NCBI GenBank assembly: GCA_963693315.1
Contig: OY856187.1
Span: 424,692,429-424,756,428, forward strand
Source: Diogma glabrata
Lineage: Eukaryota; Arthropoda; Insecta; Diptera; Cylindrotomidae
DNA length: 64,000 nucleotides
Direction: 5' to 3'
Shown here: positions 59,827 to 64,000 of the stretch, piece after piece
How positions within the stretch are numbered: position 1 is the first letter of the stretch
How the letters are laid out: the number at the start of each line of letters is the position of its first letter
Translations under genes and position numbers: made by a program
The notes under the pieces: generated by a model
What the model was told of the DNA's origin: nothing
Databases searched by the model: none
The model's input: only the letters and a program-made list of their open reading frames with translations

Positions 59827-60255
59827 CTATTTAATTTTAATACATCGGTTAAATTCTTTATTACATTGAATTTGAATAACAATGCATGATAAATATGCTT
59901 CTAAAATATTCACAGTAGATCTGGATAATCTAAAATGACCTTGAAAATCCGCATCACTATATTCACATACAGTCTTAAGAAAGTTCGATACTGTAGCATG
60001 AGTTGTGTCATTTTCACTGCTACTGCTACTCGTAGATGAACTTGAGCTTGACTGAGACGATGAGGATGAACTGCTTGTGGAATTAAGAAAATTCTCAGCA
60101 ATAGCCTATAACAAAAGTATATAGATTAAATATGAGAATTAGGCTAACCTAATATTTGTTTGTGTTGAACAACTGGGTTAGACTTTACCTAACATCCTTA
60201 TTAGTATTAAACAAATAATTTTTACCTGTAATAATATTCGTTTATCTGGATCCAT
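59827..60255 (-). CDS. PIF/Harbinger nuclease, N-terminal part only
   Basis: On the minus strand, exon 1 (60255-60226) encodes MDPDKRILLQ. It joins in phase across an intron of 120 bp (GTAAAA to TATAG) to exon 2, 60105-59827. Exon 2 encodes AIAENFLNSTS, a run of about 30 residues dominated by serine, then YSDADFQGHFRLSRSTVNIL. This last block is the conserved segment before the catalytic domain of Harbinger nucleases. A stop at 59827-59829 ends it after about 102 residues, whereas the family usually has 350-450, so the DDE catalytic domain is missing. The 3' ends of this gene and the Myb-like gene lie only 73 bp apart, in the convergent layout common for these transposons. The terminal repeats were not found; the left end may have been removed by the composite repeat ending at 58866. 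Confidence 0.7.
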
Positions 60256-60838
60256 AAGATATATCCCTAAAAAACAGACATTAAATAATTTTGATTATAT
60301 ATTAAATATATTAAATACAATGATTTTTGTTTTAGAGTTTTACAATTTAAAATGAACTGAAGAACTTTATAACACTACTAACTATATTAATTAACTATTT
60401 TCGACACCAACAAAAATTTATATGTAATTACCTTTCTAATGTATCACTATATAATATTTTATATTTATATTACCAAACTACGTTTTATATTAACGAACTG
60501 TTGCAAAATAGAATAAAGTTCAAACATGTACAATCATTATTATAATAATATACAAATAACTGATATTTTAACAAAAAATCAATTTCATAAAATTTCATAT
60601 TTACATTTATATTAATAAATTCAAGACGTCAAAAATTCAAAATTTTGAAATTCTGACAACTTTTAGAAATAAAAAATGATGGGTAGCGGTACGTGTTGAG
60701 TAGGCGAACTAAAATACAATTCCGACTTTTCAAAACCAACTATTTTGTCAGATTTGGATTTGGATTTGGATACATGAAATTGTTAGTGTAATTTGGCAAA
60801 TAAAATACGGCTTACGTCATATTCAAAACATCACCTCA

Positions 60839-60950
60839 AAATAGTACATTATGATGCTAGGACGTAAAGCTAAAGATTTTGGACGGATGTGGAGTTTAAC
60901 CCACATTAAGTCCAAAATAGCTTACGTCCGTGCATCATATACTATTTTTT
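60839..60950. repeat. Palindrome of about 112 bp
   Basis: AATAGTACATTATGATGC and GGACGTAAAGCTAAAGATTT (left) pair with AAAATAGCTTACGTCC and GCATCATATACTATT (right). The tip is ATGTGG around seven bases to CCACAT. The outer AATAGTA and TACTATT match the ends of the palindrome at 823-958. Confidence 0.8.
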
Positions 60951-61383
60951 ATTCGCCGCAGCAAAATATTTTAAGAAAAGTTGTTTATTCTAAATTAAAA
61001 TTATAAATTTTCATAAATTTTAAAATAAAAATATGTGGAACAAGTAACCTTTGACAAAATATTTATTATTTTTTCCAAATTATTGTGTAGCTATGACAAC
61101 AAATGATAACAACTATTTTAATTGGATAATGAAATTTTGAATTTGAGGGTTGCTTTGATGAAAATTTTTATTTTTCATAGAATTTAAACAAATACAAATG
61201 CTTTTTAATTTTTTGGACGTAGCTATGACAACAAAATAAATAGTTGAAAAGTGATACTTTAAAGCCGCAACTCACAGTAATAAAGTAACACTTTAATATG
61301 CAGGCGAATAAAAAAAAATTTAAAAGTAAAAACCCTATAAACAACTAAACTTCAAACTTTAGTTTGATTACATCGAAAATATT

Positions 61384-61506
61384 ATGTATTTTTTTCTTTG
61401 ACGGGAAAAAAGTTTAACATTTTACTTCTGCTGACAGGTGCAAAAATGCTACTTTTCATAAAATACTTTTTTCCCCGGGAAAAAAGTATGTACTTTTTTC
61501 CCGGAT
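61384..61506. repeat. GGGAAAAAAGT and ACTTTTTTCCC inverted repeats
   Basis: Three related strings lie within 120 bp: GACGGGAAAAAAGT (near 61400), ACTTTTTTCCCCGGG followed by AAAAAAGT (near 61467), and ACTTTTTTCCCGG (near 61492). They can pair with each other in two ways. ACTTTTTTCCC also occurs in the right arm of the palindrome at 61777-61910. Confidence 0.6.
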
Positions 61507-61776
61507 AGATAAAAATATATATATAAATACATATATACACATAAATGATGAATATTATGAATATTTATGAACATTTATGACTATTTTAATGTTAATGAAA
61601 AGTTATACCGTTTTCTTCTTGATGTTAATAACTGGTTTTGACAAATAAAATGAAACTTAATTTTAAGTTTTTATTCAAGAAAAATTCGTATGGTGTGGTG
61701 AATATACATATTGTAATATTTGTTTAATATTATTTTTTCAATAATTATATTAATATTTATCCAGTCACAGAAAAAA

Positions 61777-61910
61777 ATAGTGTATTATACACGGGAAAAA
61801 TTGTAGATTTTAGCTCTCGGTTTTTTGTCTCCCTCCGCTTCGCGTCGGGAGACAACACAACCTCGAGCTAAAATCTACTACTTTTTTCCCTTGTATAATA
61901 AATAACTATT
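61777..61910. repeat. Palindrome of about 134 bp with CGC/GCG tip
   Basis: AATAGTGTATTATACACGGG and TGTAGATTTTAGCTCTCGG (left) pair with CCTCGAGCTAAAATCTACTA and TTTTTTCCCTTGTATAATA with final ACTATT (right). The tip pairs CTCCC with GGGAG and CGC with GCG around the three bases TTC. Confidence 0.85.
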
Positions 61911-64000
61911 GATTTAGCAAGCGGGATAGAATTAGTTAAGTGAGATTGCAAAAGAAGGTTTGTTATAAATTTGGGGCCTAATTTGTGCTCTAAGCAATGA
62001 TAAACTTGTTTTAAAGATAAAATAGTTCAAGTTCTTTTCTTAGAAAAATTATAACCCTTGAGTTGTGTAGACTTATTCATATATTATGTACCTTCTTTAC
62101 ATTATTTTAATCATGTTTTAAATTTAAAGGTTCTAAAACAAAACAATTTGTTCATCGTTATTTAAACGATGTTATTTTAACGTTAAATCGTTATTTCAAA
62201 TATAAAAATATAACAGTTTACAACAGAAATTGTTAAGGAAAGTAAATTTATTTGTTGATTAATCTTCGTTTCCTTTAAAGCCAAAACAAGTGATGCCGTG
62301 TAATGGATAAATTATGATTTAAGCGGAAAAAATTGTTCTGCAATAAAATATTTATAAAAATAGTTTAATTTATAGGTTTAAATAGTTTAATTTATAGGTT
62401 TATTACTTTATTATCTTAATTAAATGGCAGATTTAAAGTAATAAATGAGATTGTTTTGTAAATTTACTTTGTTTCCTAAGTTTTAATGAAACTAATTGAA
62501 AAAAGTTTGATAGACGATAGTTAAACTGTTATTGAAAGAAGGAGTTGATTATATATCTATAGGGATATTAGATAAATATAGAGCTTATAAATTAAATTTT
62601 TTTTGTTAAGCAAAAAGTTAAATATGCATAAGTATAAGGAAAATAAGAGTTTACTATTTGCGTGAATTAACAAAACAACAAAATAAACTTTTGAAACATG
62701 TTTTAACAAATAAATATTTATGAAGAAAATCAGTTGAATTATATTTATATATTAGTAATGGAAATCAAGATATTTTTGTTTATTTGTTCTTTTTCATCCA
62801 CAATATTTAAATACTAAACTATAACTGTTAAAAATTTTATCCATCTTCTCAATTTAACTAATGACCACAAAATATTGAACCACACAAGGAAATATTACGT
62901 TAAATCACTTTATAATTTGTATTATAATTTTATGGGTCAATTTATGTTAAGATTAAAATCCAGATCATCATAAATGTTTTGTAATATTTGAAACAAAAGA
63001 AATTAGCAATTGAAATTATTTCATAATGAGTTTGTTATTAAAATATCGTTATTCGTTTTTGCAGTTTAACAAGAATAACCCAAAACAACTTTAGCATCAA
63101 AATACTTTTGATATTCGACGACATGAAACGATTTATTAACGTGTATTACTTATTTTAAAATAAAATAGGCATCATAAAAATTCACTAAACAGTATCTTAT
63201 TAGATCTAAATTTAAAATTGGCATATCCATTTTATTCAAATTTTGTCCAAAATTATTTTGAAATTTTTCAATGGTTGAATTAATTTTCAGGTTAACATTC
63301 ATAAACTGCAAAGATTGCAAACGTTTACGTGAAAATGATACCAAACAAGACTCTTTAAGTGTGATCTTCATAAATCGCACAACCGATATTGATCCATCAC
63401 CACTATTTGTACAAACTGATATTAATTAGCATCGTATTTTTATAGCAGTAACATTTTTTATCAGGATCAACAAAATAATATAATAACAATAAAAAACCAT
63501 AAGTACTCCTAACAATAAGAAGAAATTTAAGATAAGGTATGCATATTCTATTCTGTAAAATATTTAATCTATTTCTCTGGAAACTATGGATAAGAATTTT
63601 TTCTTTATCTAGTTTTGTACAATTTAGCATCATTTGTTGTTGTTATAGTAATAATTTCATTTTTTCAAAATCAAGGAAATTTGCATAAATATTTATTGTT
63701 ACTAAGAAAAAGTAAAATAGTAAAGTAAGTAAAAGTAAGTAAAAGTAAAAGTAAATACTACTTACTACTCAGAAAAAGTAAATGAAGAAAAAATAATTGT
63801 AAATGTTGTTAATATGGAAATTATGTTGTAGTTTCATTGTGTTAAGTGAAACAAATTAAAATTTTACAAATTGTGATACAATCTTAATCTCGATTGTGTC
63901 GAATCCCCACAATGCATGCTTTAGATATGTTTTTTTTTCACTTTTCAAAACTTGAAATTGAATGTTAAAGGTAAAGTGATTTATTGCATTTATTTTGTAT
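61911..64000. other. AT-rich DNA; two short minus ORFs of unknown value
   Basis: Minus-strand ORFs of 76 codons at 63633-63403 and 63380-63150 lie in tandem. The first has a hydrophobic stretch (FLLIVRSTYGFLLLLYYFV), but neither is recognised and no splice link is obvious, so both may be chance. An AGTAAA-rich simple repeat covers about 63710-63780. Confidence 0.4.

Noticed and set aside
63150..63633. Two tandem minus-strand 76-codon ORFs as a receptor-like gene
   Set aside because: One hydrophobic stretch is not enough; no conserved motif, splice site pair or longer frame supports a gene.

Overview
The window looks like a piece of a very AT-rich animal genome, most likely an insect. The coding traces with introns use short introns (55 to 70 bp), GT-AG splice sites and no operon structure. 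The mobile DNA is a typical arthropod mix: Ty3/gypsy with a tRNA-Leu primer site, RTE-like and Jockey/CR1-like LINEs, a Penelope-like fragment, hAT, PIF/Harbinger and many non-autonomous inverted-repeat elements. I see no convincing complete host protein-coding gene and no tRNA or rRNA gene. Nearly everything recognisable is mobile or repetitive.

Layout. Bases 1-13864 and 23785-30800 are two direct copies of one roughly 6.6 kb segment. Copy 1 carries a 6.4 kb insertion with CACTG ends (4732-11147), which itself contains a broken LINE and two smaller CACTG-ended elements. Copy 2 carries a 378 bp hAT-type element (24981-25358). In both cases the other copy preserves the empty target site. Between the copies lie the first exons of an uncharacterised multi-exon gene (14422-15582), a 263 bp AT microsatellite, a Ty3/gypsy element whose reverse transcriptase and RNase H have been cut out in frame (15923-19205), a 200 bp assembly gap, and unannotated AT-rich DNA with a tRNA-like head and a 39 bp-arm hairpin (20793-20990).

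After copy 2 there is a hAT element with a decayed transposase and a perfect 8 bp target duplication, nested in another repeat (30800-34275). A second decayed hAT transposase follows (35633-38030), then a LINE 3' end abutting a Penelope-type GIY-YIG endonuclease fragment (39958-40878) and a 613 bp tandem duplication (41690-42915). The two halves of a Jockey/CR1-like LINE sit in permuted order at 43941-45150 and 46903-48475. From 50821 to 58866 there are two long copies of a modular composite repeat, and then a PIF/Harbinger remnant with its Myb-like and nuclease genes facing each other (58947-60255). The last kilobases hold several palindromes and otherwise featureless AT-rich sequence.

The most interesting signals are three. 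First, a family of CACTG-ended elements makes 2 bp target duplications of differing sequence (TA, CA, AA). Second, dispersed palindromes of about 110-160 bp mostly end in GC-rich, three-base-loop tips although their stems differ. Third, the paired filled and empty sites between the duplicated segments order the insertions in time. All readings are by eye; no database search was run.
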